A stretch of 47,918 nt of DNA from Bryobacterales bacterium (GCA_003162425.1 PMOK01000149.1:1-47918), one strand, 5' to 3'; positions 7,617-16,206 are shown, counted from the stretch's first letter. A program made the numbers and translations. The notes: generated by a model from the sequence alone, not told the origin.

Positions 7617-8405
7617 ATGCTTCCATTCGCCCGACAAGTCTCTCTAACGCTGTTTCTGCTCCCGCTAGCCCCCATCCCGATCCGTGCCCAAGACAACTAC
7701 GAAGTGCAAGTCTATGGCGCCGACCTGGTCTCTCCCCTGCACACTATGGTGGAGTTGCATTCGAACTTCACCTTTGAGGGATCCAAAACCATGGTGGATG
7801 GAGTTCGTCCCGACAACCACGCGCTGCATGAAACTATCGAGATTACGCAAGGCATCACCAGTTGGTTTGAAACCGGCTTCTACATCTTCACCAGCTACCG
7901 CGCCGGAGAGGGCTACCAATGGGTGGGCGACCATATCCGCCCACGTGTCCGCGTCCCGGAAGAATGGCATTGGCCGGTGAACGTGAGCCTTTCCACTGAA
8001 ATCGGCTATCAGCGCCGCTCCTACTCCACCGACACTTGGACCTGGGAGATCCGGCCCATCGTCGACAAACAACTCGGCGGCTGGTACCTGGCCTTCAATC
8101 CCGCGGTGGACCGTTCCTTCCATGGGTTGGAGGTCCCGAAAGGAGTTACCTTCGCGCCCAACGTCAAGGTTAGCTACGACGTCACCAAGCAGGTCGCGCT
8201 CGGTGTCGAGTATTATGGCGCGCTCGGCTCCATCACCGGTTTTGATCCGCTCCGCGACCAGCAGCAAGCCATTTTTCCAGCCATCGACCTGAATCTCAAC
8301 CCGAACTGGGAATTCAACTTCGGCGTCGGCATCGGGCTCACCGGCGGCACCGACCATTTGTTGGTGAAAATGATCCTGGGCCGGCGATTCAATTGGGGAA
8401 AGTAA
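7617..8405 (+). CDS. Outer-membrane beta-barrel protein of unknown function
   Basis: A 262-residue protein with a cleavable signal peptide (residues 1-24, ending PIRAQD) and regularly alternating aromatic/polar strands such as FETGFYIFTSY and WYLAFNPAVD, ending in a glycine-rich strand region (NFGVGIGLTGG) and LGRRFNWGK. This is the pattern of a small barrel. No family name is recognised; it could be a porin-like or transporter-type protein. It is followed without a gap by the amidohydrolase gene (GTG start right after its stop), suggesting cotranslation. Confidence 0.75.
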   Translation: MLPFARQVSLTLFLLPLAPIPIRAQDNYEVQVYGADLVSPLHTMVELHSNFTFEGSKTMVDGVRPDNHALHETIEITQGITSWFETGFYIFTSYRAGEGYQWVGDHIRPRVRVPEEWHWPVNVSLSTEIGYQRRSYSTDTWTWEIRPIVDKQLGGWYLAFNPAVDRSFHGLEVPKGVTFAPNVKVSYDVTKQVALGVEYYGALGSITGFDPLRDQQQAIFPAIDLNLNPNWEFNFGVGIGLTGGTDHLLVKMILGRRFNWGK

Positions 8406-9233
8406 GTGATCGACGCCCATCACCACCTCTGGAAATACAGCGCGGCCGAGTACGGTTGGATCACCCCTCAGATGCCTTCCATCCGCCGGGATTTTCTGCC
8501 GCCTCAATTGGAAGAACTGATGCACCACTTCGGCATCGAAGGGACTGTCGCGGTTCAAGCGCGCCAGACCATCGAGGAAACTTCCTGGCTGCTTTCGCTC
8601 GCCGACAAGCATCCCTTGATTCGCGGCGTGGTGGGATGGGTGCCGCTTACTCAAGGTCCCGGTGTGAAACCTCACCTGGAGCGCTTTGCGGCAAACCGCC
8701 GGCTGCGCGGCGTGCGCCACGTCATCCACGACGAGCCCGATCCCCGTTACATTCTCCGCGACGATTTCAACGCCGGCGTAAGCGCGCTGCACGAATTCGG
8801 ACTGCGCTATGACATTCTGATCTTTGAGAAGCATCTCCCAGCCGCCATCGAATTCGTGGACCGGCATCCCAACCAAATCTTCATCCTGGATCACATCGCA
8901 AAGCCGCGCATCAAGGAGCGAATACTTTCGCCATGGGACCGCAACATGCGCGAAATGGCGAAGCGTGAGAACGTCTACTGCAAGCTCTCCGGCATGGTGA
9001 CCGAAGCAGATCTTGGAGCTTGGACGCCGCAGGACTTGCAGCCCTATATCGATGTCGTGCTCGTGACTTTCGGTCCGCGCCGCCTCATGTACGGATCGGA
9101 TTGGCCGGTGCTCCTGCGCGCCTCGGACTACGCGCGTTGGTTCGGCACAGTAAACCACGCGATCAGTAAATTGTCGAAGCCAGAACAATCGCGAATCATG
9201 GGCGAAACCGCCGCCGAAGCCTACGCCCTCTAG
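8406..9233 (+). CDS. Amidohydrolase-2 family hydrolase (fuconolactonase/TIM-barrel type)
   Basis: A 275-residue TIM-barrel hydrolase. The N-terminus MIDAHHHLW carries the HxH metal site; further barrel signatures are RGVRHVIHDEP near residue 98, ILDHIAKP near 160 with a metal/catalytic His, and YGSDWPV near 229 with the barrel-end Asp. This pattern is typical of amidohydrolase-2 enzymes annotated as L-fuconolactone or L-rhamnono-lactone hydrolases; lactone hydrolysis in deoxysugar breakdown is the best guess. The GTG start at 8406 lies directly after the preceding stop, and no ATG would retain the HxH motif. No other sugar-pathway genes are next to it. The 507-codon frame on the opposite strand is a shadow. 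Confidence 0.88.
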   Translation: MIDAHHHLWKYSAAEYGWITPQMPSIRRDFLPPQLEELMHHFGIEGTVAVQARQTIEETSWLLSLADKHPLIRGVVGWVPLTQGPGVKPHLERFAANRRLRGVRHVIHDEPDPRYILRDDFNAGVSALHEFGLRYDILIFEKHLPAAIEFVDRHPNQIFILDHIAKPRIKERILSPWDRNMREMAKRENVYCKLSGMVTEADLGAWTPQDLQPYIDVVLVTFGPRRLMYGSDWPVLLRASDYARWFGTVNHAISKLSKPEQSRIMGETAAEAYAL

Positions 9234-9245
9234 CCAGCATGTGGC

Positions 9246-9286
9246 GCACGCACTCCTGCGTGCCGTCTCGACACTCGTGTCGAGAC
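9246..9286. repeat. Two tandem perfect hairpins between convergent genes
   Basis: Stem 1 is GCACGCA/TGCGTGC (9246-9252 and 9257-9263) with loop CTCC. Stem 2 is GTCTCGACA/TGTCGAGAC (9265-9273 and 9278-9286) with loop CTCG. Both are perfect. They fill the gap between the amidohydrolase stop (9233) and the DUF1501 stop (9299), so a bidirectional terminator role is possible. They also match the design of hairpins at 16079-16159, 20393-20428 and 22204-22241. Confidence 0.85.
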
Positions 9287-9298
9287 CGTTAAATAAAC

Positions 9299-10726
9299 CT
9301 AAGCCACAATATCCTTCACAACATTGCCATGCACATCCGTCAGCCGGAAATCGCGCCCTGCATACCGATACGTCAGCTTAGTGTGATCCATCCCCAGCAA
9401 ATACAGAATTGTCGCGTGCAAATCGTGAAAGTGGACTTTGTTCTCCACCGAATAATAACCGTAGTCGTCGGTGGATCCATACTGAATACCGGGTTTCACA
9501 CCTCCGCCGGCCATCCACATGGTGAAAGCTTCCGGATTGTGGTCCCGCCCGTCGGAGCCCTGCGCGGTAGGCGTGCGTCCGAATTCACCACCCCACAGCA
9601 CCAGCGTATCTTTCAGCAGCCCACGCGACTTCAAGTCTTGCAACAACCCGGCGATGGGCTGATCCACTTCGCGGGCATTTTGCGCATGATCGCGTAGCAA
9701 GTCGGAGTGCTGATCCCACTTGTATGTGTGGCTCACTTGGACGAATCTCACGCCGGCTTCCGAGAGCCGCCGTGCCATTAAACATTGCCGTCCAAAATCC
9801 TCCGATACCCGATTATCAATGCCGTAAAGCTTCAACGTCGCGGCCGATTCGCCAGAAATATCCTGCAATCCGGGAGCTTCCGACTGCATCCGAAACGCCA
9901 GCTCGAACGATTCGATTCGTCCTTCCAGTGCCTGGTCCGGACCCGTTGTAGCCAACTGCTCGCGATTCATCGTCTGCAAATAATCCAACTCCATGCGTTG
10001 AACGTCGCGTGGCGTTTCGGCATTCGCAATGAACGGAATCTTCGCATCGCGAGCCGCGATTCCCACTGAGCCGATCGGCGTGCCTGCGTAAGGAGCGGGC
10101 AAAAATCCCGAGCTGTAATTGTTCGCGCCGCCGTGACTCTGCGTGGGGCAGATGGTGATGAACCCCGGCATGCTCTGGTTCTCCGTGCCTAGTCCATATG
10201 TAATCCACGATCCCATGCTGGGCCGGACGAAAGTATCGCTGCCCGTGTGCAGTTCGAGCAACGCGCCGCCGTGCCGTGAGTTCGATCCCCACATCGATTT
10301 AATAAAGCAGATGTCATCCACACGCTGGGCGAGTTGCGGAAACAAATCGCTCACCCACATCCCGCTTTGGCCGTATTGCTTGAACTCCCACGGCGATTTC
10401 AGCAGATTGAAAGTCTCGCTCGAAACCACTTTCGGGCGCTTGAAGGGGAGCGGCTTTCCATGATCGCGAATCAGCAGCGGCTTGTAGTCGAACGTATCCA
10501 CTTGCGAAGGCCCGCCGTGCATGAACAGGAAGATCACGCGCTTGGCGCGCGCAGGGAATTGCGGAGGTTTCACCGACAGCGGACTTTGAGCACCCGCGGT
10601 AGCCGCATGAGCTTGTTCGCCGAGCATGGCCGCCAACGCGAGCGCGCCAAATCCAGTGCTGCTCGCCCGCAACAATTCCCGCCGCGAAAGCGCTCGATTC
10701 AGATAAGAGTTCCAGTGAGCATTCAT
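9299..10726 (-). CDS. DUF1501 domain protein (Tat-exported, sulfatase-like fold)
   Basis: A 475-residue protein with a twin-arginine leader (SRRELLRASSTGFGALALAA), followed by the characteristic DUF1501 segments FLFMHGGPSQVDTFD, SPWEFKQYGQSGMWVSDLFP, RHGGALLELHTG and GGEFGRTPTAQGSDGRDHNP. DUF1501 proteins adopt an alkaline-phosphatase/sulfatase-like fold and are nearly always encoded next to PSD1/DUF1549/DUF1553 proteins, as here: the large gene ends 10 bases before this start. The pair is abundant in Planctomycetes and Solibacter-type acidobacteria and is suspected to act on polysaccharides or sulfated compounds, though no activity can be shown from sequence. Confidence 0.93.
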   Translation of the reverse strand: MNAHWNSYLNRALSRRELLRASSTGFGALALAAMLGEQAHAATAGAQSPLSVKPPQFPARAKRVIFLFMHGGPSQVDTFDYKPLLIRDHGKPLPFKRPKVVSSETFNLLKSPWEFKQYGQSGMWVSDLFPQLAQRVDDICFIKSMWGSNSRHGGALLELHTGSDTFVRPSMGSWITYGLGTENQSMPGFITICPTQSHGGANNYSSGFLPAPYAGTPIGSVGIAARDAKIPFIANAETPRDVQRMELDYLQTMNREQLATTGPDQALEGRIESFELAFRMQSEAPGLQDISGESAATLKLYGIDNRVSEDFGRQCLMARRLSEAGVRFVQVSHTYKWDQHSDLLRDHAQNAREVDQPIAGLLQDLKSRGLLKDTLVLWGGEFGRTPTAQGSDGRDHNPEAFTMWMAGGGVKPGIQYGSTDDYGYYSVENKVHFHDLHATILYLLGMDHTKLTYRYAGRDFRLTDVHGNVVKDIVA

Positions 10727-10736
10727 GCGCGAAGCC

Positions 10737-13700
10737 TCAATTCAAGTATATAAACTCATTGGAAGACAACAGCGCCTTGCAGAAGCTCTGCCAGGCAAAA
10801 GTGTGTCTTTCCACCGGATCAGTTTTCCGGCTTTCCAGGGCCCGTTCCACTTGCGCGATAAAACTCAACGCACCGTCGATTTCCTTCGCCGACGGCGGCC
10901 TCGCAAGCGCCCGTTCGTATGCATCGCGAATGCGGCCGGCGTCGTCCAGATCCGTCCGCTTGAGCAACTGCTCCGCCATGGTCCGTGTGTGCTTCAGCAC
11001 CACCGTGCCGTTCATCATGAACAACGCCTGGGGCGCCACCACCGTGGCAGCGCGATCGCCCGAGGATGTCGCGGGGTCCGGCATATCAAAAGCCTGGAAC
11101 ACTTCATACATAGAGCTGCGCACCACTGGTATGTAGACCGCCCTTCGATTGCGGTCGTAATCCACGCTGCCGCGCTTCTCCGTATCGCTTGCGTATTGCC
11201 GATCTTTGTAAGTCAGCAGCGATCCGCCCATGCTGAGATCCAGATCGCCCGAAACGGCCATCACCGCGTCGCGTATGGGTTCGGCTTCCAACCGCTGCCG
11301 GTTCGCCCGCCACAACAGCGTGTTCTCAGGGTCCACTTCTGCAGCTTGGGCATCATACTTCGTGCTCATCTGATACGTATTCGATAGCATCATCAGCCGG
11401 TGCATTTCCTTCACGGACCACCGCTGCTCCACGAATTTCACCGCCAGCCAATCCAGCAACGGCTGATTGGTGGGCCGTTCCCCCAGCCTTCCGAAGTTAT
11501 CCGTTGACGGAACAATGCCACGTCCGAAATGCCAGCGCCAGATGCGATTGGCCATCACTCGGCTGGTGAGTGGATGATCCGGCTGCGTCAGCCATTCCGC
11601 GAACTGCAGCCGCCCGCTCTGCCCTTCGGGAATCGCCGGTGGGTTGGCAACCGTAATCGCGTGCAGGAATCCGCGCTGCACCACTGGCCCAAGAGTCCAA
11701 TGGCTGCCCCTCAGGTTGATCGCGAGATCTGCGGGCTTGGGCCCTTCCATTACTCCCATCGCGCGGGGATAATCGGGCTTCGAATCCTCCAACTCCTTGC
11801 GGGCTTTTTCGATTACCGCCAATTGCTCCTGCGCGCCCGGCGGGAAAAACTTCCGGGAATCATCCGGCGCACGGAACGGCCCGGCCTTTTCATACAGCAG
11901 CTCTCGCAGCGCGTCCAGGCCGGCATCCGGAAGCACCTGTTGCGGAGCGCTCTTGGGGGTCAAATCTTCCATGTCGTCGTCCAATTTGTTCTGTTCCGCG
12001 CTGGGACGCGATGCCTGGATCGCCAAAAATTGGCGGCTGGCTTCGCTGGACAATTCTTGATAACGCGCCGCAAGTTCTTCGGCCGATTTCGGATGGTAAC
12101 CCTCGAACAGTTTGGCGGCCGGCGATGTCCAGCCAGTCAAAGATCTTTCGTCCAATGAGTGCTGGCCCTGAAATGCGTACCACGCAAACAGCGCGGAATG
12201 CGGCGCACCCTTCGACCGCCGCAGTTCCTCCACCCAGTGATCTAAATATCCCGGATTGATCCCATATTGCCGCGAGATCTGGATGTTCGACAGTGGCGTC
12301 GCCGTCCCCTTCGGCAGTGGATTCGCCGTCAACAGCAGTTTCTCGAAATACGGAAAGCGCGATTTGTGCTCCAGCCGCAGCGTGTTCCGGCCAGCCGCGA
12401 ATGGAAAAAGTCCCGTGACGGACCAACCGCCCGCATCCGGCGATGCCGCGCGATTTTGCACCGGCGCCGCGCCCTCTTTCAACAGAACGCCATTCACCAG
12501 TACGTCGGCCGTGCCCGCTCCGGATTCCTCTTCCAACATGTCCAGTTCGTACTCGCCCGCCGTCGGAACCGTAACGTCGTATTCCGCAAACCAAGGACCC
12601 TTCTGCCCCTCCACAACGTTGGCTTTGCCCTTCTCGAGTTTCCGCGGGGCATTGCCTCGCTCGAAACTGGATGCCTCGCGAACGATAGCCCCCGCCGGCG
12701 CGCTCTTTCCCGCGCTCAGCACGGGCGCCAGTGTGATCTGCTCGTAACGCAAAACATCCGACGCGGCAAGCAAGTATGCGCCCAGCTTCTCGCGAGCTTC
12801 GGCCGAGAGTTTCCGATTCTCCGCCTGCATGATAACAGCCGCGTCTTTGTTCTTCGCCTTGATCTTGTCCAGGAGCGCCTGTAATCGCTCGCGATCTTCC
12901 GGCGGAGCCAGCACGTACTCATGCCAGGTGGCGACTACCTTGAAGTTCTCCATCGTTTTTGAGCTTTTGAAGATGCCGCCCAACGCATAGTAATCGGCTT
13001 GCGGGATGGGATCGAACTTGTGATCGTGACAGCGCGCGCATCCCACCGTCAGCCCCATGAACGCCCGGCTGGCCGTGTCCATCTGCTCATCCACGATGTC
13101 CATTTCCATCTTCGCGGGATCGTCTTCGGCCAACATTTTCGCGCCGAGGGAAAGGAATCCAGTCGCGGTCCATCGTTCGTAGGTAGTCGCAAGGTCTTGC
13201 GCGTCCGGCAACAGATCACCGGCCAGTTGCTCGCGCACAAACTGATCGTAAGGCTTGTCTTTGTTGAACGCCTGAATCACGTAATCGCGGTAGCGGAATG
13301 CGTTCCGATACACCAGATTTTCGTCCAGGCCGTTCGAATCCGCGTAACGCGCTACGTCCAGCCAGTGCCGGCCCCAACGTTCCCCATAACGTGGCGAGGC
13401 GAGCAAGCGATCCACCAGCCGCGCGAATGCATCCGGTTTTTGATCGCTCAGGAAAGCTTGCACTTCTTCCGGCGTGGGCGGAAGGCCCGTCAGATCGAAC
13501 GTGGCGCGCCGGATCAACTCGCGCTTGCTCGCGGGCGGCGCCGGTTTCAAATTCTTCGCTTCGAGTCCCGCCAGCACAAACGCATCGATCGGCGACTTCA
13601 CCCAGTCTGAATTCTTCACTTTCGGCGGCGCCGGATCCTTAGGTGGAACAAAAGCCCAGTACCTCTGCGCGGGAGCATCGGCGGCAGCCGTTTGCGCGGC

Positions 13701-14057
13701 CGCCCAAGGCGCACCCATCGCAATCCATTGGGCCAGCGTGGCGATTTCCGCATCGGACAATTTCTTGCCCGGAGGCATCTTCAAACCGTCGTCCGTCTGC
13801 CGCAGCGCTCGGATCAGGAGACTTTCGTTTGGCTTCCCCGCGACCACAGCCGGACCGCGCCCGCCCCCGTGCAAAATCGATTCCCTGTTATCCAGCCGAA
13901 GCCCACCCATAGGACTGGCGCCTGCGCCATGGCAGCCGAAGCAGCGTTGGATGAAAAGCGGACGAACGTTCTTTTCGAAAAAATCAGCCCCGTTGGTTTG
14001 AGCGCATGCCTGGAAAGCTGCCAGCCCCAACAGCGCAACCGCAACACGAATACCCAC
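10737..14057 (-). CDS. PSD1 / planctomycete-type cytochrome protein (PSCyt1-DUF1549-DUF1553)
   Basis: A 1106-residue exported protein with signal peptide (1-19, ending ACAQ). Domain order: a PSCyt1 cytochrome-like domain with heme motif CFGCH near residue 39 and a distal PPGKKLSDAEI segment; DUF1549 (about 130-340, with FDLTGLPPTPEEV and GERWGRHWLDVARYADSNG); a second CxxCH, CARCHDHKFDPIP near 345; a middle beta-sandwich resembling a carbohydrate-binding module (GEYELDMLEEESG, near 500); and DUF1553 (about 830-1080, with HPLTSRVMANRIWRWHFGRG and NTYQMS). It precedes the DUF1501 gene in one operon. It is probably periplasmic and redox-active, possibly for polysaccharide breakdown; this role is inferred from family context only. 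Confidence 0.93.
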   Translation of the reverse strand: MGIRVAVALLGLAAFQACAQTNGADFFEKNVRPLFIQRCFGCHGAGASPMGGLRLDNRESILHGGGRGPAVVAGKPNESLLIRALRQTDDGLKMPPGKKLSDAEIATLAQWIAMGAPWAAAQTAAADAPAQRYWAFVPPKDPAPPKVKNSDWVKSPIDAFVLAGLEAKNLKPAPPASKRELIRRATFDLTGLPPTPEEVQAFLSDQKPDAFARLVDRLLASPRYGERWGRHWLDVARYADSNGLDENLVYRNAFRYRDYVIQAFNKDKPYDQFVREQLAGDLLPDAQDLATTYERWTATGFLSLGAKMLAEDDPAKMEMDIVDEQMDTASRAFMGLTVGCARCHDHKFDPIPQADYYALGGIFKSSKTMENFKVVATWHEYVLAPPEDRERLQALLDKIKAKNKDAAVIMQAENRKLSAEAREKLGAYLLAASDVLRYEQITLAPVLSAGKSAPAGAIVREASSFERGNAPRKLEKGKANVVEGQKGPWFAEYDVTVPTAGEYELDMLEEESGAGTADVLVNGVLLKEGAAPVQNRAASPDAGGWSVTGLFPFAAGRNTLRLEHKSRFPYFEKLLLTANPLPKGTATPLSNIQISRQYGINPGYLDHWVEELRRSKGAPHSALFAWYAFQGQHSLDERSLTGWTSPAAKLFEGYHPKSAEELAARYQELSSEASRQFLAIQASRPSAEQNKLDDDMEDLTPKSAPQQVLPDAGLDALRELLYEKAGPFRAPDDSRKFFPPGAQEQLAVIEKARKELEDSKPDYPRAMGVMEGPKPADLAINLRGSHWTLGPVVQRGFLHAITVANPPAIPEGQSGRLQFAEWLTQPDHPLTSRVMANRIWRWHFGRGIVPSTDNFGRLGERPTNQPLLDWLAVKFVEQRWSVKEMHRLMMLSNTYQMSTKYDAQAAEVDPENTLLWRANRQRLEAEPIRDAVMAVSGDLDLSMGGSLLTYKDRQYASDTEKRGSVDYDRNRRAVYIPVVRSSMYEVFQAFDMPDPATSSGDRAATVVAPQALFMMNGTVVLKHTRTMAEQLLKRTDLDDAGRIRDAYERALARPPSAKEIDGALSFIAQVERALESRKTDPVERHTFAWQSFCKALLSSNEFIYLN

Positions 14058-14100
14058 GGAATTATTGTGTCACGAACTCACCGCTCCATACATTACCGAA

Positions 14101-14124
14101 CCGCGACCGTAAGGGAGTCGGTGC
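14101..14124 (+). repeat. REP-like dispersed repeat, copy 2
   Basis: Identical over 24 bases to 5701-5724. It lies between the start of the PSD1 gene and the stop of the YcaQ-type gene (14128), both on the minus strand, so it again touches a gene 3' end. Confidence 0.75.
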
Positions 14125-14127
14125 CTT

Positions 14128-15240
14128 TTAGTCCAGCCCCAGAAACACTCGCATGCGATCCAACTCCGCCTCAAGCTCCCGCCGGAAAGCTCGCTCCCGC
14201 GGAGGCTGACCCTCAACATACCCCAACTCCGCCTCAAGCTCCCCGTTCTTCACCGAAACATTCGCCCAGCCAATCACGCGATCGCGCCAAAGCAGCGGCA
14301 GAGCGTAATAGCCAAGCTTGCGTTTGGCCGCGGGCGTGTACGCCTCGAAACGATACACCCAACCCCACAACAGCTCGAAGCGGTCGCGATCCCACACCAC
14401 CGGGTCGAAGGGCGTCAGCAGGCGCACCGTGTCAGGCGCCGCACGCCGCGCCACATACTCATCGGCCGGCCAATACCAATCGACGCCATCCACCGAAGCA
14501 TGCGAGAGCCGCTGTTTTGCACGTTGTAAAGCGCTCTTCAACTCACCGCGCCACTGCGGCGCCGCATAGCGCAGCCGGCGAACCAGGTCCGTGAGGCACG
14601 CACCGGGCAGCGGCGCATAGATTCCAACGGCCGCATCCACCAGCGCGTCCATCCGCGCGTGACGCTCGGCGGAATCAGCCGGCTCGAGCCCATGCTGGTG
14701 GATGGCATAGATCCGGATGCCGGCCTCGCGCCGCGCCACACGCAGCATCCCTCGGTAATGCATGGCGGCCAGCAAATGCGTGGTGGCATTCGACGAGCCG
14801 CCCCAGTAATTCGTCACCGTGCCGTGCGCGAAATGATCATCTACTTCCCGCGGATGTGCCGCGCCGCGCTCCCGTACGAACTCCAGCAGCAGTTGCGCCT
14901 TCTTCTTGGTTGCGGCTGACCACGGCTGAGATCCCTCGGCAGGAACCCCGGCGTCCGAGCGCGGATGCATCAGCTTCTGTAGGGACTTTGTCACGAAACC
15001 GTAGACGACCAAGAAGTCCTCCTCCAAGCCGAGTTTCGTGAAGCTGCGCTCCAGATCGCCGGCACGATAGTCCTTCACGCGATGGCGCAGAATCAAGTCT
15101 TGAGCGCGAGCCGGCGCGCGGATCGGGTCGGCCTGCACAAAACCCAGCCTGTCGAGTGCGCGTTTTAGCGTGGTGGGCGGGAACAGGCTACGGACCACGG
15201 CGAAGCGTCGCAGGTCGTCGAGGGTGATCGGTTTCCTCAT
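14128..15240 (-). CDS. YcaQ/AlkX-family winged-helix DNA glycosylase
   Basis: A 370-residue protein of the winged-helix family once called DUF1006. It starts MRKPITLDDLRRFAV and contains LGFVQADPIRAPARAQDL near residue 35, where QAD matches the Gln-x-Asp catalytic motif described for E. coli YcaQ (AlkX). Other family segments are GFVTKSLQKLMHPR, the winged-helix region HPREVDDHFAHGTVTNYWGG near 130, and LLTPFDPVVWDRDRFELLWG near 280. Members excise alkylated or crosslinked bases from DNA in the cytoplasm. The exact substrate (interstrand crosslinks versus bulky adducts) cannot be assigned. It is monocistronic as far as can be seen. Confidence 0.88.
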   Translation of the reverse strand: MRKPITLDDLRRFAVVRSLFPPTTLKRALDRLGFVQADPIRAPARAQDLILRHRVKDYRAGDLERSFTKLGLEEDFLVVYGFVTKSLQKLMHPRSDAGVPAEGSQPWSAATKKKAQLLLEFVRERGAAHPREVDDHFAHGTVTNYWGGSSNATTHLLAAMHYRGMLRVARREAGIRIYAIHQHGLEPADSAERHARMDALVDAAVGIYAPLPGACLTDLVRRLRYAAPQWRGELKSALQRAKQRLSHASVDGVDWYWPADEYVARRAAPDTVRLLTPFDPVVWDRDRFELLWGWVYRFEAYTPAAKRKLGYYALPLLWRDRVIGWANVSVKNGELEAELGYVEGQPPRERAFRRELEAELDRMRVFLGLD

Positions 15241-15297
15241 TCCCTGACGCTGCCGTCCACTTCGGTCTAATATAGCAGCATTGCCGGATTAGCACGG

Positions 15298-15427
15298 CTA
15301 GGTCTCTGACCGCTCGATCTGTCCCCTCGCTTACGCGCGGCGCTACAATCCCAGCCCCCAGTAGCCCCGCGCGCAAGCAAGGGGACGGCTCGGTCTTCAA
15401 AACGAAATCAGCCGGTCAGAGACCTAG
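15298..15427. repeat. 130 bp foldback (MITE-like) element
   Basis: The outer arms are a perfect 15 bp inverted repeat, CTAGGTCTCTGACCG at 15298-15312 against its complement at 15413-15427. Inside, 15321-15346 and 15361-15386 form a second inverted repeat matching at 23 of 26 positions, around a 14-base loop. The whole unit can fold into one long interrupted hairpin. It lies between the start of the YcaQ-type gene and the stop of a PEP-CTERM gene. There is no coding capacity and no obvious target-site duplication outside the arms. Confidence 0.85.
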
Positions 15428-15437
15428 GCGCAATCCG

Positions 15438-16205
15438 CTATGCCGCAGCGCCAGCGCCGCGACGCACGAATATCATCCCCAGGAAAAGCAGCAGGACTTC
15501 AGCTAAGCTCCCTGGCTCAGGAACTGTAGCCGCTTCCACAATCGTTTCCGACGAGAAATTTGTGATACTGGTCGAACCGTCCAAGTTCACGTTGATTGCC
15601 AGTGCGATACCGTCAACCAGGTCGCTGGTCAAAGCCGGTGTCGAGCCTTCCGGGTCGGAGTACATGCTGAAGGCAAATAAGCTGCCGGATTTTGATGTAC
15701 CATCCGGTGAACTCAGCGCCGGTCCATACAAACTCACATCAAACTTCAAGACAGTGCCGAACGTGAATCCTTCAAAATAGTCGTTGAGGGCGGTGCCATT
15801 GTCGAAGGTTAACGTTCCCGGCAGAGTGCCGCTCACATCGCCTGTGGTCGCGGGTGACCCAGCCAACGCGCCGTCCGAAGAGAAGTTGAGAATCTGGAGC
15901 GACGCGGATTGCGAAACAAACGTGCCCGGATTGAAGTTGAAATCCAGCGATCCGGCCGTGCCGTTCAGGCTGCCGGTATCCACCGAGACGGCCTCCACCA
16001 CCGGATCCGCGAACGCGGTCACGGTAAAGCAAAACAAAGCAACGACAACTAGGTGGCTGCCCAGTTTCAGACTGTGGGGCAGGTTGGTAACCTGCGCGCC
16101 GATTGGCAATCGGCGCAAACTGCGCGGGTTAACAACCCGCGCGCAGGATGGCATCCTGCCCCACAAGCTAAGTGACCAACCGCTAAAGATTATTCTGAGG
16201 CGCAT
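15438..16205 (-). CDS. PEP-CTERM sorting-signal protein
   Basis: A 255-residue frame whose C-terminus is a complete PEP-CTERM anchor: VPEPGSL, a hydrophobic helix AEVLLLFLGMIFV, then arginines. The middle is an acidic, Gly/Ser/Asp-rich beta-rich extracellular domain. The hydrophobic signal segment (LVVVALFCFTVTAFA) lies about 52 residues after the first ATG, because the four-hairpin repeat at 16074-16164 is inside the reading frame and would be translated as residues 15-44. The ATG at 16205 follows the SBBP gene stop by one base (TGATATG), which fits coupled translation. Whether translation really begins there, or at a non-ATG codon nearer the signal, is open. Exosortase processing is expected, but no exosortase gene is here. 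Confidence 0.75.
   Translation of the reverse strand: MRLRIIFSGWSLSLWGRMPSCARVVNPRSLRRLPIGAQVTNLPHSLKLGSHLVVVALFCFTVTAFADPVVEAVSVDTGSLNGTAGSLDFNFNPGTFVSQSASLQILNFSSDGALAGSPATTGDVSGTLPGTLTFDNGTALNDYFEGFTFGTVLKFDVSLYGPALSSPDGTSKSGSLFAFSMYSDPEGSTPALTSDLVDGIALAINVNLDGSTSITNFSSETIVEAATVPEPGSLAEVLLLFLGMIFVRRGAGAAA
16074..16164. repeat. Nested array of four perfect hairpins within an outer inverted repeat
   Basis: An outer 10 bp inverted repeat, GTGGGGCAGG (16074-16083) with its complement at 16155-16164, encloses four perfect hairpins with 3-base loops. H1 GCAGGTT-GGT-AACCTGC is at 16079-16095. H2 GCGCCGATT-GGC-AATCGGCGC is at 16096-16116. H3 GCGCGGGTT-AAC-AACCCGCGC is at 16122-16142. H4 GCAGGATGGCATCCTGC is at 16143-16159. 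Stem lengths are 7, 9, 9 and 7, so the array is itself roughly symmetrical. It lies inside the 5' part of the PEP-CTERM reading frame. Confidence 0.9.
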
Positions 16206-16206
16206 A

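Noticed and set aside
7665..9188. 507-codon minus-strand frame
   Set aside because: It lies across two well-supported plus-strand genes (outer-membrane protein and amidohydrolase) and has the composition of a GC-rich antisense frame.
13692..14594. 300-codon plus-strand frame spanning two genes
   Set aside because: Covers the 5' end of the PSD1 gene and the 3' part of the YcaQ-type gene on the other strand; proline/arginine-rich shadow.
16074..16164. CRISPR array
   Set aside because: The palindromes are adjacent, differ from each other and have no spacers or cas genes; they are hairpins, not direct repeats.
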